Origin: Pirellulales bacterium
Lineage (GTDB): Bacteria > Planctomycetota > Planctomycetia > Pirellulales > JANQPP01
Length of the DNA: 64,000 nt
Reading direction: 5' to 3'
Assembly: GCA_028289405.1 (NCBI GenBank)
Contig: JANQPP010000051.1
Span: forward strand, 58,730-122,729
Part shown: positions 19,601 to 26,854 of the stretch, in pieces
Layout of the letters: each line of letters opens with the position of its first letter
Numbering within the stretch: position 1 is the stretch's first letter
Program-made: the position numbers and the translations under genes
Notes under the pieces: generated by a model
The model's input: only the letters and a program-made list of their open reading frames with translations
Database searches by the model: none
Told to the model about the DNA's origin: nothing

Positions 19601-20595
19601 TCAGCGATGACTTCTTCGAGCGAGTCGGCGTGGACTTTGACTTCGATATCGATGACGGCACTACGCCGGCGCAGATCGCGGCAGCCACGGACCAGGATGT
19701 CGATGGCGGGCCTGCACTGCAAGTCGGTATGACCGGCGGGCCGACCGGGAACGTTTTTGACAATAACGGCGTGCCCGTGTTTACCACGGACTTGGACCTG
19801 CAATTCCGGCAAGGAAGCTTCGGTGCCACCGCTCCGCAGTTCGGCGGTTTCGATCCCGCCACGGCGGCGACGTTCGGCTTTGCCATCCTCAGCGATATCG
19901 AGGCCTTCTTCTTCATTCAGGCGGCCCAGGGAGACACGCGCAGCAATGTACTGCAGGCTCCCAAGGTGACACTCTTCAATGGGCAACAGGCTTCCATCAA
20001 CGACACCACGTCGACGCCGTTCGTGGTCAGCGTGATCCCGGTGGTGGGGGATTTTGCCGCGGCCCAGCAGCCCGTGATCGTGGTGCTGCCGGAGGGGACG
20101 TCTCTTTCGGTCCAAGCGGTGGTCTCCAACGACCGCCGGTTCGTCCGCATGACGGTGCTCCCCTTCTTCAGCGAAATCTCGAACGTGGACACGTTCACAT
20201 TCCAAGGCCGCACCACGTCCTCTTCGTCGGACAGTACCGTGACCGACGACGACAATAACACCACGACCAACAATGAGGATCGTGACACGGAGATCGAAGG
20301 TACCACGGTCCAGTTGCCGAGCTTTGCCACCGTGGGCGTGCAAACCACGGTGAGCGTGCCCGACGGCGGTACGATTCTGCTCGGCGGAATCAAACGCCTC
20401 AGCGAAGGCCGCAATGAGCGTGGCGTGCCGCTCTTCTCCAAGATCCCTTACGTCAACCGACTCTTCAAAAACGTGGGTATCGGCCGCACCACGCAAAGCC
20501 TAATGTTGATGGTCACGCCACGCATCATCATTCAGGAAGAGGAAGAGGCCAACTTGGGCCTCACTCCGGCCCCGGCGCCGCTCACGCAACCTTAG
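16615..20595 (+). CDS. Giant secretin-like outer-membrane protein with helical repeats
   Basis: A type II/III-secretion secretin of about 1,326 residues, roughly double the usual size. TTG 16615 is preferred because AAGGAGAAC sits 5-8 bases upstream; ATG 16624 is the alternative. The signal peptide ends near TGSWANA. Residues 30-700 hold about six TPR-like helical pairs (for example ARQAMEAGNYETASSFIRRA and AEAELIAKQARELDPDNP). A secretin short N-terminal-type domain follows at about 725-805, then Gly-rich linkers, and the secretin pore domain at about 985-1310 (VEVR-like IEVRFITL, VPDGGTILLGGIKR, PLFSKIPYVNRLF, LMVTPRIII). No ATPase, pseudopilin or inner-membrane secretion gene is adjacent, so its machine is elsewhere. 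A terminator follows directly. Confidence 0.9.
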   Translation: MKRMSKQFAMGMVAAAAVWATGSWANAGNDTAKSVLAAHLLGQTSQRPRPKDQAESFLRRARQAMEAGNYETASSFIRRAERLRVRYSPFHLGDTPEKARRDLWKLQKRRTEPSGPAARLSEILGFKQRSEDDRRAATSRANREREDRPQANRRAGTETSKRSSQTKYDPDVRSASADIELPPPAPRAGSQARNSDTVAGQGSSEAKKWLLEARIALARGNTRSASEYVEKAEASGKVYGLHDDTPQRVRADIDKYQKLVDRVIDQENQGPEFRQQYARVLLNQAESLMQWQEYGEAERLAQDAQSLDVRYSPSVMTPEKLLTQISQARTDAHEEERPLLLSPDVAAESLKNEAAHLATNEKDVTKETLSALESVASSPSEDNSVKTSLYEPAKDETRNVPAATPRLEPGNGPTTFSSETAVASDRPADSAMALYFAGKEALKQQNRGIALQYFREAKERESELSTEARRDVVRQLQAIAPAVPNPIRNEPQGSLLDVAQSESQLLFKRVSSDVARLQVEARDLRSRDPAGAREILRQARQLVANSGLPTSSQEMLSRRIDISQRQIDQFVDANGPQIELDRRNAAVRADIERERNVRNQIDQKLSALIQQFNTLMDEHRYAEAELIAKQARELDPDNPVVQQLLLQSKFVRRLANQNAILEEKGEGVVATFQDIERSSIPFPGDPPLVFPSLKRWEQLTKSRAELRAEQGRRRSPKELEIESRLTTPVIPSYEEQPLKNVIDDLSKQAGIPMLLDLVALREMGVESSTPVSLPLQNEISLKSALNLILNPLDLSYIIRDDVLQITSERNRQGDLYEDVYHVADLVIPIPNFTPNGRYGLGAAIATGMSDAAMAWGGASPAGIGGAMPQFGLVDNDVDVQVSPVNKLALGQIDGGVTPPGGAPSSFPNPGIGGGPGGLGGGAQADFDTLIDLIVTTIAPESWDDVGGQGSIREFPQNLSLVISQTQEAHEEITDLLNQLRRLQDLQVTIEVRFITLSDDFFERVGVDFDFDIDDGTTPAQIAAATDQDVDGGPALQVGMTGGPTGNVFDNNGVPVFTTDLDLQFRQGSFGATAPQFGGFDPATAATFGFAILSDIEAFFFIQAAQGDTRSNVLQAPKVTLFNGQQASINDTTSTPFVVSVIPVVGDFAAAQQPVIVVLPEGTSLSVQAVVSNDRRFVRMTVLPFFSEISNVDTFTFQGRTTSSSSDSTVTDDDNNTTTNNEDRDTEIEGTTVQLPSFATVGVQTTVSVPDGGTILLGGIKRLSEGRNERGVPLFSKIPYVNRLFKNVGIGRTTQSLMLMVTPRIIIQEEEEANLGLTPAPAPLTQP

Positions 20596-20624
20596 TCGAG
20601 TTGTTCAATAACAAATCCCCCCTG

Positions 20625-20661
20625 GGGGGCCGTCGATCGAAGGATCGGTGGCCCCCTTTTT
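20625..20661 (+). terminator. Rho-independent terminator after the secretin gene
   Basis: The stem pairs GGGGGCC with GGCCCCC, then after a GT/GT mismatch CGATC with GATCG around a GAAG tetraloop, followed by five T. It lies 30 bases after the secretin stop. Confidence 0.9.
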
Positions 20662-20913
20662 ACGTAGAACAGGCATGTTCGGCGGCTTGAGGGTGCGAGT
20701 CCATTATCTAACGAACCAGCAACTCTCAAAAGGGGACGTAGGCTCGTCACTTGGATCAATGACGCGTTTAGAGCCGTTCATCGTTTTGAACCGATGAAAA
20801 ATCGGGGTGAACGAATCGCTGAGACCAGACCGTCGACACACTTGGCAGCGATGTTCTCCAAATCACCAAATCTCGCTCCACGAGAGCCCAAGGGGTTCTC
20901 GGAATGGGCGTGA
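20662..20913. other. Intergenic region between convergent genes
   Basis: A stretch of 252 bases between the secretin terminator and the PAAR stop on the other strand. No gene or clear minus-strand terminator was seen. Confidence 0.4.
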
Positions 20914-21213
20914 TCAACCCCCTACTTGCACGGTCGGCAGGCCCATGACAATCGTTCCCCCGTGGGCCGTCGGATCACCCATCCTCGCGACCGGTTTTTT
21001 GCCCACGAACACCGTCATCGAGCCTTTCAAGATCGTATCGGGCGGTCCCACGCAGACGGCGGAATCTCCCGCCGTGGCGGCGGGCATTTTCCCAATCAGC
21101 ACGTTGGGGATGCCGGGCCCGATGATCGGCCCACCCACGTGCGGGATCGGAGGAACCCCCGGAGTTTGCATCGGGCACGTATGCATGTCGTTCAATCTGG
21201 CGACTGGCGGCAT
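20914..21213 (-). CDS. PAAR-domain spike-tip protein
   Basis: A 99-residue single PAAR domain. PAAR proteins fold into a small cone with a zinc ion and cap the VgrG trimer in type VI systems. The family pattern is clear: an N-terminal ARLNDMHTCP, repeated short beta segments of the form PxVLIGKMPAA and MTVFVGKKPVARMGD, and the candidate zinc ligands H11, C13, C54 and H84. It has no fused toxin domain. It is last in the minus-strand run that begins with vgrG at 26443, with a 178-base gap to the coiled-coil gene before it. The presence of both VgrG and PAAR strongly supports a spike function for this run. Confidence 0.92.
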   Translation of the reverse strand: MPPVARLNDMHTCPMQTPGVPPIPHVGGPIIGPGIPNVLIGKMPAATAGDSAVCVGPPDTILKGSMTVFVGKKPVARMGDPTAHGGTIVMGLPTVQVGG

Positions 21214-21391
21214 TTTTTGTTTCCCGTTCGCTATGGCGACGGTTCGGCTTAAAAAGCGGTACCTTTGTCCGAACTAGAGCGGCAAGTATTAAGAGCCTGG
21301 GGACAAAACATCTCAGCATCCGCGAATTCGGGCATTCGTCGGCCGTGAAACACCGACGAACGAAACAAACGGGAGGTTTTGTCCGTTGGCT

Positions 21392-21838
21392 TTAAGCCTG
21401 GCTCCAATTCCAGTCTTCCCAGATCTCACGATCTTCTTGGTCAAGTTGGCTCGCGAGAGGCGGTCGATCCGCGAAAGTGGCCAATAATTCGGCACTCAAT
21501 TTGCAGCCGAGTTGGCCATCTAATTTTGGGGTTGGCTTTTCCGGCGGCTTGGACGGGGGCCGTGCCGACATGGCGGCGAATTTTTCTTCCAACTCAGAAA
21601 CTCGTTCCAATCCCGCCTTGGCTTTGGCCTGCGTTTCGGCAACGCTCGACTTGATGGCCTGAATTGCCTGGGAATACTTGACTTCGACATCGGCTCGGGC
21701 TTCAGCGACCTTTTTCAAAGCCTCACCGAGCACTTCTTTCTGCCGAGAGTTCGTCAAACCCTCATGCGTCTTTCCGATCTCTCGTTGAAGGGTCGTCAAG
21801 TCGGCCATGAGAGAGGCAAAATCGATTTTTTCAGGCAT
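21392..21838 (-). CDS. Small coiled-coil protein of the vgrG-PAAR run
   Basis: A 148-residue soluble protein with no recognised family. ATG 21838 (MPEKIDFASLMADL) was chosen because it overlaps the previous stop by 8 bases, which implies translational coupling; the frame stays open to 21964 inside the neighbouring gene. Residues 10-95 are heptad-rich and Ala/Glu/Lys-rich (REIGKTHEGLTNSRQKEV and onwards), so a coiled coil is likely. They are followed by a Pro/Lys linker (RPPSKPPEKPTPKL) and an acidic, Trp-containing tail ending EDWNWSQA. It might be an adaptor or chaperone loading cargo on the spike; only its position suggests this. Confidence 0.75.
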   Translation of the reverse strand: MPEKIDFASLMADLTTLQREIGKTHEGLTNSRQKEVLGEALKKVAEARADVEVKYSQAIQAIKSSVAETQAKAKAGLERVSELEEKFAAMSARPPSKPPEKPTPKLDGQLGCKLSAELLATFADRPPLASQLDQEDREIWEDWNWSQA

Positions 21839-22460
21839 GTTGAAGTTCTCCATCATCCGGAGGCGTAGGCAACCGAAGTTCTTCAGCTTGCCAACTCGCC
21901 TCGCCACGGGACACTTGCCCCGCCAATTCCAGGAAATGGACGAGGCACGCCTCGGAAAGTTCATATGAAATTGTTTTTGACGCCAGCATCACCGCCGCCG
22001 CCACACAGTGCGCGACCTGGCCTTCGGGCGGAGCGACCCGAGGCTGGCCCGGTGGAGCGATGCTGTCTCCGCTATAAAACACGGCCCGGGCAAGATTCGA
22101 CGCCAAGGTGTTATTGCCCGACGCTTGGCCCATGGCTCTCGCCGCGAGCCGCCGGGCATCATCTGGTTCAACGACCCAGCGAGCCACGGCATTGAGCACT
22201 TCCGTTTCGCGTTTCGGCGGTGCTGTGCGGTAAACCTGCCACAAACATAGGCAACCCCACCAGATGGCTTCTCGGGGCGTTAGATAATACGCCGCGAATT
22301 GAACCGCGTCGGTCAGAAGCTCTTCACGCACCAATCGAGCGAAGAAAGGTTGAGGTGCTTCGTCCGGCTGCAATAATCGCAAGGCATCCGTGCTCAACGC
22401 ACAGCGTTTGACAACTTCGCTCGCCAATTCTGGCCGCGTTGTGTGAGTTTCTGGGGTCAT
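21831..22460 (-). CDS. DUF6931-like protein, first paralogue
   Basis: A 209-residue alpha-helical cytoplasmic-looking protein without signal or membrane segment. The stretch LTPREAIWWGCLCLW is the best landmark and is shared with the next gene (LPRRRALWWACLCAS). Both also contain an AGAVFYSxGSIAPPExx-type segment (AVFYSGDSIAPPGQP here). This pattern agrees with the DUF6931 family, seen near VgrG genes, as far as memory allows; that name is moderately certain. Function is unknown. Its ATG overlaps the upstream paralogue's stop by 4 bases and its own stop overlaps the next start, so three genes are translationally coupled. Confidence 0.78.
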   Translation of the reverse strand: MTPETHTTRPELASEVVKRCALSTDALRLLQPDEAPQPFFARLVREELLTDAVQFAAYYLTPREAIWWGCLCLWQVYRTAPPKRETEVLNAVARWVVEPDDARRLAARAMGQASGNNTLASNLARAVFYSGDSIAPPGQPRVAPPEGQVAHCVAAAVMLASKTISYELSEACLVHFLELAGQVSRGEASWQAEELRLPTPPDDGELQHA

Positions 22461-23167
22461 GATGACGTAAACAACTCCTTGCTAAGGCCGTCCGCGGAAG
22501 GCCATTCAACAGGCCGGATGATATGCATTCCCTGGAGTGCCTTGGCACGGTGCGGACGGTCCAGCCGTGAGGGCTCGCTCGGCGAATCTTGCGGCCAAAG
22601 GTTTTGCCCTAGGGCGATCTGTTCGCCAAGGTGGATGTACTCACGCATGTGATGCACATACTGGCGAATGTTCTTTCGCGTGGCCGCCAGATACACACTG
22701 ACGCTCACGAATTTTCCCAATACCGAGGGAGGAGCTGGATGCGTGTGGGCCTCCGGGGGGGCAATGCTGCCCGTGCTGTAAAAGGCAGCGCCAGCTAGTT
22801 GGGCGGCCAGCGTGTTTGATCGCTGACGGCGAAAGATGGTTTCCGCCCTGCGGCGCCGGGATTCACCTGGCCAGCGGACGAACTCCGCGACGACTTTCAC
22901 GGAGCTCGACAAATCCTCTTGTTTTTCCGCGAGAGAAAGTACATCGCTCGCGCACAGGCAGGCCCACCATAGTGCCCGACGCCTCGGCAGCGCGTGAGCG
23001 AGAAAATGACGGGCATCGCGGACCAGACCTTCTCGCAGCAGCAGTTTCAGATACGAATTCGGCTGCGGGTCGGAATGCGCCAATTCACGCGCCAGGTCGC
23101 CTAGGTCCACGCTCAGACGGTCGATGATCTCAAGCGTCGAGGCAGCGGATGTGGGAAGTTCGAACAT
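22457..23167 (-). CDS. DUF6931-like protein, second paralogue
   Basis: A 236-residue soluble protein related to the gene after it (21831-22460): both have a WW-x-CLC motif after a PRR/PRE turn, an Arg/Ala-rich helix and a FYSTGSIAPPEA segment. This copy has about 27 more C-terminal residues. The family appears to be DUF6931, of unknown role and found with type VI-like spike genes. ATG 23167 lies 21 bases after the stop of the beta-repeat protein gene and its stop overlaps the next ATG (ATGA). Two diverged neighbouring copies suggest a heterodimer or two cargo-specific adaptors; that is inference. Confidence 0.78.
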   Translation of the reverse strand: MFELPTSAASTLEIIDRLSVDLGDLARELAHSDPQPNSYLKLLLREGLVRDARHFLAHALPRRRALWWACLCASDVLSLAEKQEDLSSSVKVVAEFVRWPGESRRRRAETIFRRQRSNTLAAQLAGAAFYSTGSIAPPEAHTHPAPPSVLGKFVSVSVYLAATRKNIRQYVHHMREYIHLGEQIALGQNLWPQDSPSEPSRLDRPHRAKALQGMHIIRPVEWPSADGLSKELFTSS

Positions 23168-23188
23168 GGCATGAAGTATTCAAATGGA

Positions 23189-23815
23189 TTAATTGATCAT
23201 CACGATGGAACCGTTGACTTGTCCCATGCCGGTCGCGTTGAGCGCCGATTCGGCCGCGGCCTTCACATCACCTGTCGTGAGCACTTCATTGTCTGACGTG
23301 GGCACGCTCACCGACTCGCCCGCGGGATTCAATTGATAGCTGCTCTCGGCGGACTTGAATTCATGTCCCATCGGAGTGGCGGACCGCGTGGTTATTTCCA
23401 CGACCTTCTCCTCGATTCCAAGCGGTGTAATTTCATACGCATTCTCAGCGACTTGGAGCGAGATGGATGCGGGTGTCATTTTGATCGACGCGCCAGCTAC
23501 TGGCGGCCCTACCGCGATTTCCAATTCGCCCGGTTTGAGCTCAATTCTCGCGCCTAGTTCCATGGGCCCCAGGCCAATCGTAATCGAACCGGCGGGTCCG
23601 GCCTGGAAGGTGAGATTGGTCGCGTCGGGAATCGAATCATCCAGCGACAAGATACCGGTGCCGCACTGCAAACTGGCTTGCTTGGCCGCGGTGAGCAGCA
23701 ATGCACCCATTAGGCCGTTCGCTGAAACGGTCGTCCGCTCACCATTGGAGGTGATATCCACATTGCCCGAGGCCTGTGTGGTGTGATTTCCTATGTGAAT
23801 ACTATTTTCGGGCAC
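23189..23815 (-). CDS. Beta-repeat protein resembling a detached VgrG needle
   Basis: A 208-residue protein, beginning at GTG 23815 (AAGGA lies 7 bases before it); a TTG at 23821 is an in-frame alternative. From about residue 60 it is made of short alternating strands of the form SITIGLGPMELGARIELK, GELEIAVGP, ASIKMTPASISLQV, the kind of pattern seen in the beta-helical needle that follows the OB-fold in VgrG or phage gp5. The VgrG encoded upstream ends soon after its OB-fold and lacks such a needle. So this may be the needle supplied as a separate chain, or a spike-associated cargo. No database family was recognised; the needle idea rests on strand pattern and position. Confidence 0.75.
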   Translation of the reverse strand: MPENSIHIGNHTTQASGNVDITSNGERTTVSANGLMGALLLTAAKQASLQCGTGILSLDDSIPDATNLTFQAGPAGSITIGLGPMELGARIELKPGELEIAVGPPVAGASIKMTPASISLQVAENAYEITPLGIEEKVVEITTRSATPMGHEFKSAESSYQLNPAGESVSVPTSDNEVLTTGDVKAAAESALNATGMGQVNGSIVMIN

Positions 23816-23913
23816 GTGCAAATCCTTATGCGTTGCCGATGTCGCGATTGCAAGGGGCGATGCCCACTATGCTGTCAATGCCGTGTAGCCGATCAGTAGG
23901 TCTCTTGGGGAGA

Positions 23914-24669
23914 CTAAAATTCCAAATCCGAGAAATCTAGGCCTAGTGGGTTTGAAAAAAATTCACGCGCCGCTGCCACGCAATTCGGGATGAACATAAT
24001 CACAGGCCGGGCACCGTTGGCCACACTGGCGGCTGCCTCGGTAATGGAAGTACCAAGCGAGACTTCGTTCACTCCATAGTTGGCCTTGGCGGACCAACAT
24101 TCGACGATCCGCAAGAGCGCCACCAAGCGACTGATGAGCTCGATGCAGATTTCCTTTAAGACGCGAGGTGTTTTTCCATAGGACTCTGCTTCTTTTTCAT
24201 CCTCAGGCTTTTCAGAGCCGTATTTTGGGTACTTGAAGTGCATCGCCATGTCGATGGCGAAGGCCGTGGCACAAATCAACACCGACAGGGCCACCGCCAA
24301 TGCGCTCGTCGGCCCATCGACGGGATCCAACAGGCTGGCCTTTTCCGAAGTGTTCTTTTCGAACACACGGGCACGTTTGATTTCAAATACGGGTCCCACG
24401 TAGGTTACAGATGTATCACTGCCAAAGACGAGATCGGTGTTGCCGCTAGCACCCAGGAGCATGGCTGCCACCGCCGAGAAAACGGGATTTCCGCCTCCGA
24501 GCAATTCGATGGGGTCGCAAAATATCTTCACTTCACCGCCGAAGATGTGGTCGAATTGCGACCCAAACGTAAACTCAAACTTGTCACCGATCGTTGAGTC
24601 GTATTTGCCCTTGAAATTAGGGCTTTTGTCGAACTCTGGAATGTGTTCCAGGAGCGTCATTAAGCTCAT
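23914..24669 (-). CDS. Unknown protein with membrane segment, in spike operon
   Basis: A 251-residue protein of no recognised family. Visible features are an N-terminal soluble part with Phe/Gly/Asp-rich strands (KFEFTFGSQFDHIFGGEV), a moderately hydrophobic stretch at about 62-85, a strong hydrophobic segment at about 122-142 (ALAVALSVLICATAFAIDMA), a charged lysine-rich loop and a C-terminal helix region. It is the gene directly after vgrG (94-base gap). In type VI islands this place is often held by a cargo, adaptor or immunity protein, so a membrane-acting effector is one option. No toxin motif was seen. ATG 24669; ATG 24660 is possible. Confidence 0.72.
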   Translation of the reverse strand: MSLMTLLEHIPEFDKSPNFKGKYDSTIGDKFEFTFGSQFDHIFGGEVKIFCDPIELLGGGNPVFSAVAAMLLGASGNTDLVFGSDTSVTYVGPVFEIKRARVFEKNTSEKASLLDPVDGPTSALAVALSVLICATAFAIDMAMHFKYPKYGSEKPEDEKEAESYGKTPRVLKEICIELISRLVALLRIVECWSAKANYGVNEVSLGTSITEAAASVANGARPVIMFIPNCVAAAREFFSNPLGLDFSDLEF

Positions 24670-24763
24670 GGCGTATCGTTCCTAGATCTCATGGGTGAGC
24701 GGGGTCGCGATCAGTTGTTTAATGTCTTATGGACCAAGTTAAAGGCCATATTCAGGCCGACGG

Positions 24764-26443
24764 TCATAGCAGATGTCCGTGGAACGCGAACTGCCCATAG
24801 GGCACATACCGAAACTGATTGGCTTCGCTGTGTTGCAGTTCATGCATGGCGGAGTGAGTCTGTACGTATTCGTGGCCGCGCGTGTCATGGAACATGACGG
24901 CGTTGTATTCCAGCATGGGGTTGCCGCCAAAAATGCAGGATTTGATGCCGCCGACGGTGGCTTCTGCGGGAAGTTCCGGAGGAGGCATGTTCGCCGCGTT
25001 GTACACACTGCCAACGATGAGCGGACGGTCGGGGTCCCCTTCGAGAAACGTGACGACGACTTCATGGCCGATGCGGGGCCAAAAGAAGGCGCCCCAGCGG
25101 TTGCCCGCCCAAATCTGGGCGACCCGCACCCAACAGGAGCTGTCCGCGTCTTTTTTACCCTCCCGGTCCCAATGGAACTGGATTTTCACGCGGCCATATT
25201 TGTCGCAAAAAATCTCCGCGTCCGACGGCCCCACGACCGTCGCTGTTTGAACCCCGGCAATGCACGGACGGGGAGTCGAACGCCGTGGGCGATAGGGTAA
25301 TGCATACGGATGACAGGTGAATTCGTTTCGGTACTCCAATTCAGCCGGCTCGGCATCGCTGCGGTAGCCCACTTCCAGCTTTGCCGAATGCTGCACACGC
25401 CCAATTAGGTAGTCGCCATCCGCGTGCGGATGACGTTCCAAAGTGAATTTGTGGCCGGGCGTCAAATGGGGGCAGTTGCTCTTGGCGCGGATATCGATCG
25501 CGGCGGAGGCGATTTCCTGCATCCGTAACTTCGCTACGCGTCGGCTGTCTTCAAACACTTTGGGAGGGTCGTCCGACCGGTCCGCGCCACCGGGCGCGAC
25601 GCCATCGAAGCGTTTCGCATATCCGCCGGGATAGTCGTAGATCTCTGGCTGTTCGTCGGCCTTATGCAGTGCGTGTTCGATCGTGCCGACTTGCACATTC
25701 TCCTCAATCGACTCATCGGCTTCCAAGTTCTGCCCCGGCAATTCGAAGGAATGGTCCCAGAGAGTTACCTTTGCCGGGCCTACCGCTTGCCGTTTCGTCC
25801 AAGAGAGAATCCGGGCTTCATCCCTCACTCCGCCGTCAAGCTCGTCGAAAATGATCGGATTCGGCTGAGCAATCTCGGGCAGGTTGACATTGGCGTCCGA
25901 GATTACGAGCTTTTCCACTTCTTCGTTGAATTCGAAAAAGAAGTACATACCTTCTTCTTCTATTAATCGGCGGAAGAAAATGTAATCGGTTTCGCGATAC
26001 TGCACGCAATAATTTCGTGACGGGTAGTCGCCGGAGAATTCAAAGCGGAAGTCCAGCCCGTCTAAAACCTCTTTGAGGATCTCGGGCGTGGTTTTTTGCT
26101 GAAATACGCGGCTGCGTTGCCGCTGAGCCCACCACCACAGCTTGGGAGCCATCACGAGTTCATAGTGGACAAACTCTTCGTCTTGCCGTCCTTGAGAGAA
26201 TTCGATGGCCATCCCGTGCAGCCAGCGTGGTTCGGTTTGCTCGGTCTCGATCACCACGGAGACGGGCTTACCCAACAGTTCGCCGAAGTCCACGCTCTCG
26301 TAAGCCGGCGCGAGTAGATCCAGGCGAAAGTGAAATAACTCCGAGATGCTTTCTGTTCCTTCAAGCCCCACAAGCAGTAGGGCATCGTCACCGAGCGGTG
26401 TCCGCAAACGCATTGTGCGGCGGGTTTGGAAGTATGCGGGCAT
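24764..26443 (-). CDS. vgrG: Type VI secretion spike protein VgrG (TssI)
   Basis: A 559-residue VgrG, the trimeric spike tip of type VI-like contractile injection systems. It has the gp27-like hub domains first (LRTPLGDDALLLVGLEGTES, then YRETDYIFFRRLIEEEGMYF, a VgrG hallmark), and a gp5-like OB-fold at about 380-470 with GRVKIQFHWDREGK, CWVRVAQIWAG and GHEVVVTFLEGDPDRP. The C-terminus is short (MHELQHSEANQFRYVP and end), without a long beta-helical needle or a fused effector. ATG 26443 was preferred to an in-frame TTG at 26473. It heads the seven-gene minus-strand run to PAAR. Sheath, tube and baseplate genes are not in the window. Confidence 0.95.
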   Translation of the reverse strand: MPAYFQTRRTMRLRTPLGDDALLLVGLEGTESISELFHFRLDLLAPAYESVDFGELLGKPVSVVIETEQTEPRWLHGMAIEFSQGRQDEEFVHYELVMAPKLWWWAQRQRSRVFQQKTTPEILKEVLDGLDFRFEFSGDYPSRNYCVQYRETDYIFFRRLIEEEGMYFFFEFNEEVEKLVISDANVNLPEIAQPNPIIFDELDGGVRDEARILSWTKRQAVGPAKVTLWDHSFELPGQNLEADESIEENVQVGTIEHALHKADEQPEIYDYPGGYAKRFDGVAPGGADRSDDPPKVFEDSRRVAKLRMQEIASAAIDIRAKSNCPHLTPGHKFTLERHPHADGDYLIGRVQHSAKLEVGYRSDAEPAELEYRNEFTCHPYALPYRPRRSTPRPCIAGVQTATVVGPSDAEIFCDKYGRVKIQFHWDREGKKDADSSCWVRVAQIWAGNRWGAFFWPRIGHEVVVTFLEGDPDRPLIVGSVYNAANMPPPELPAEATVGGIKSCIFGGNPMLEYNAVMFHDTRGHEYVQTHSAMHELQHSEANQFRYVPYGQFAFHGHLL

Positions 26444-26854
26444 CACGGGACCGAAGTGTAAGGAGGGAGGCAATTCGGAGGCTCGGGCGGTATTCCACTT
26501 TGTCGTCGGAACGCGCGGTGGCGCTGAATTGCAAACGGCCGCTGCTCAGAGAAAAAACCTGGATTGGGCGCTTTGAGAGATGCTTGCCTAATATGCCGTA
26601 CATCACGGGTGAGCGCCTTGTTTGGATGGCAACGGCAAGCGTGATTCACACCACGGATGCTCGATGTCACATGGGACGGTTTGACTGGACGATTCGTAGA
26701 CCTACGTTTCAAAGTGCCAACATGGGAATAGTCCGCGCGTTGAGTTTGTGAAATCGCTTAACGCGAGGGGCTGTTTTCATACTGCACACCCGCCGTACGA
26801 CGAATGACCTCGCGGCAAGCCTGCCGTATTCCGCAAAATCGACATATCGCTGCC
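26444..26854. promoter_or_regulatory. Divergent control region between vgrG run and giant proteins
   Basis: A stretch of 411 bases separates the vgrG start (minus) from the first giant pseudo-caspase (plus). Short open frames here have no protein features. Both long transcripts must begin in this region, so a shared regulator is possible; no operator or promoter was identified by eye. Confidence 0.4.

Noticed and set aside
19435..20496. Open frame of 353 codons opposite the secretin
   Set aside because: Arg/His/Glu-rich shadow; the secretin on the other strand is unambiguous.
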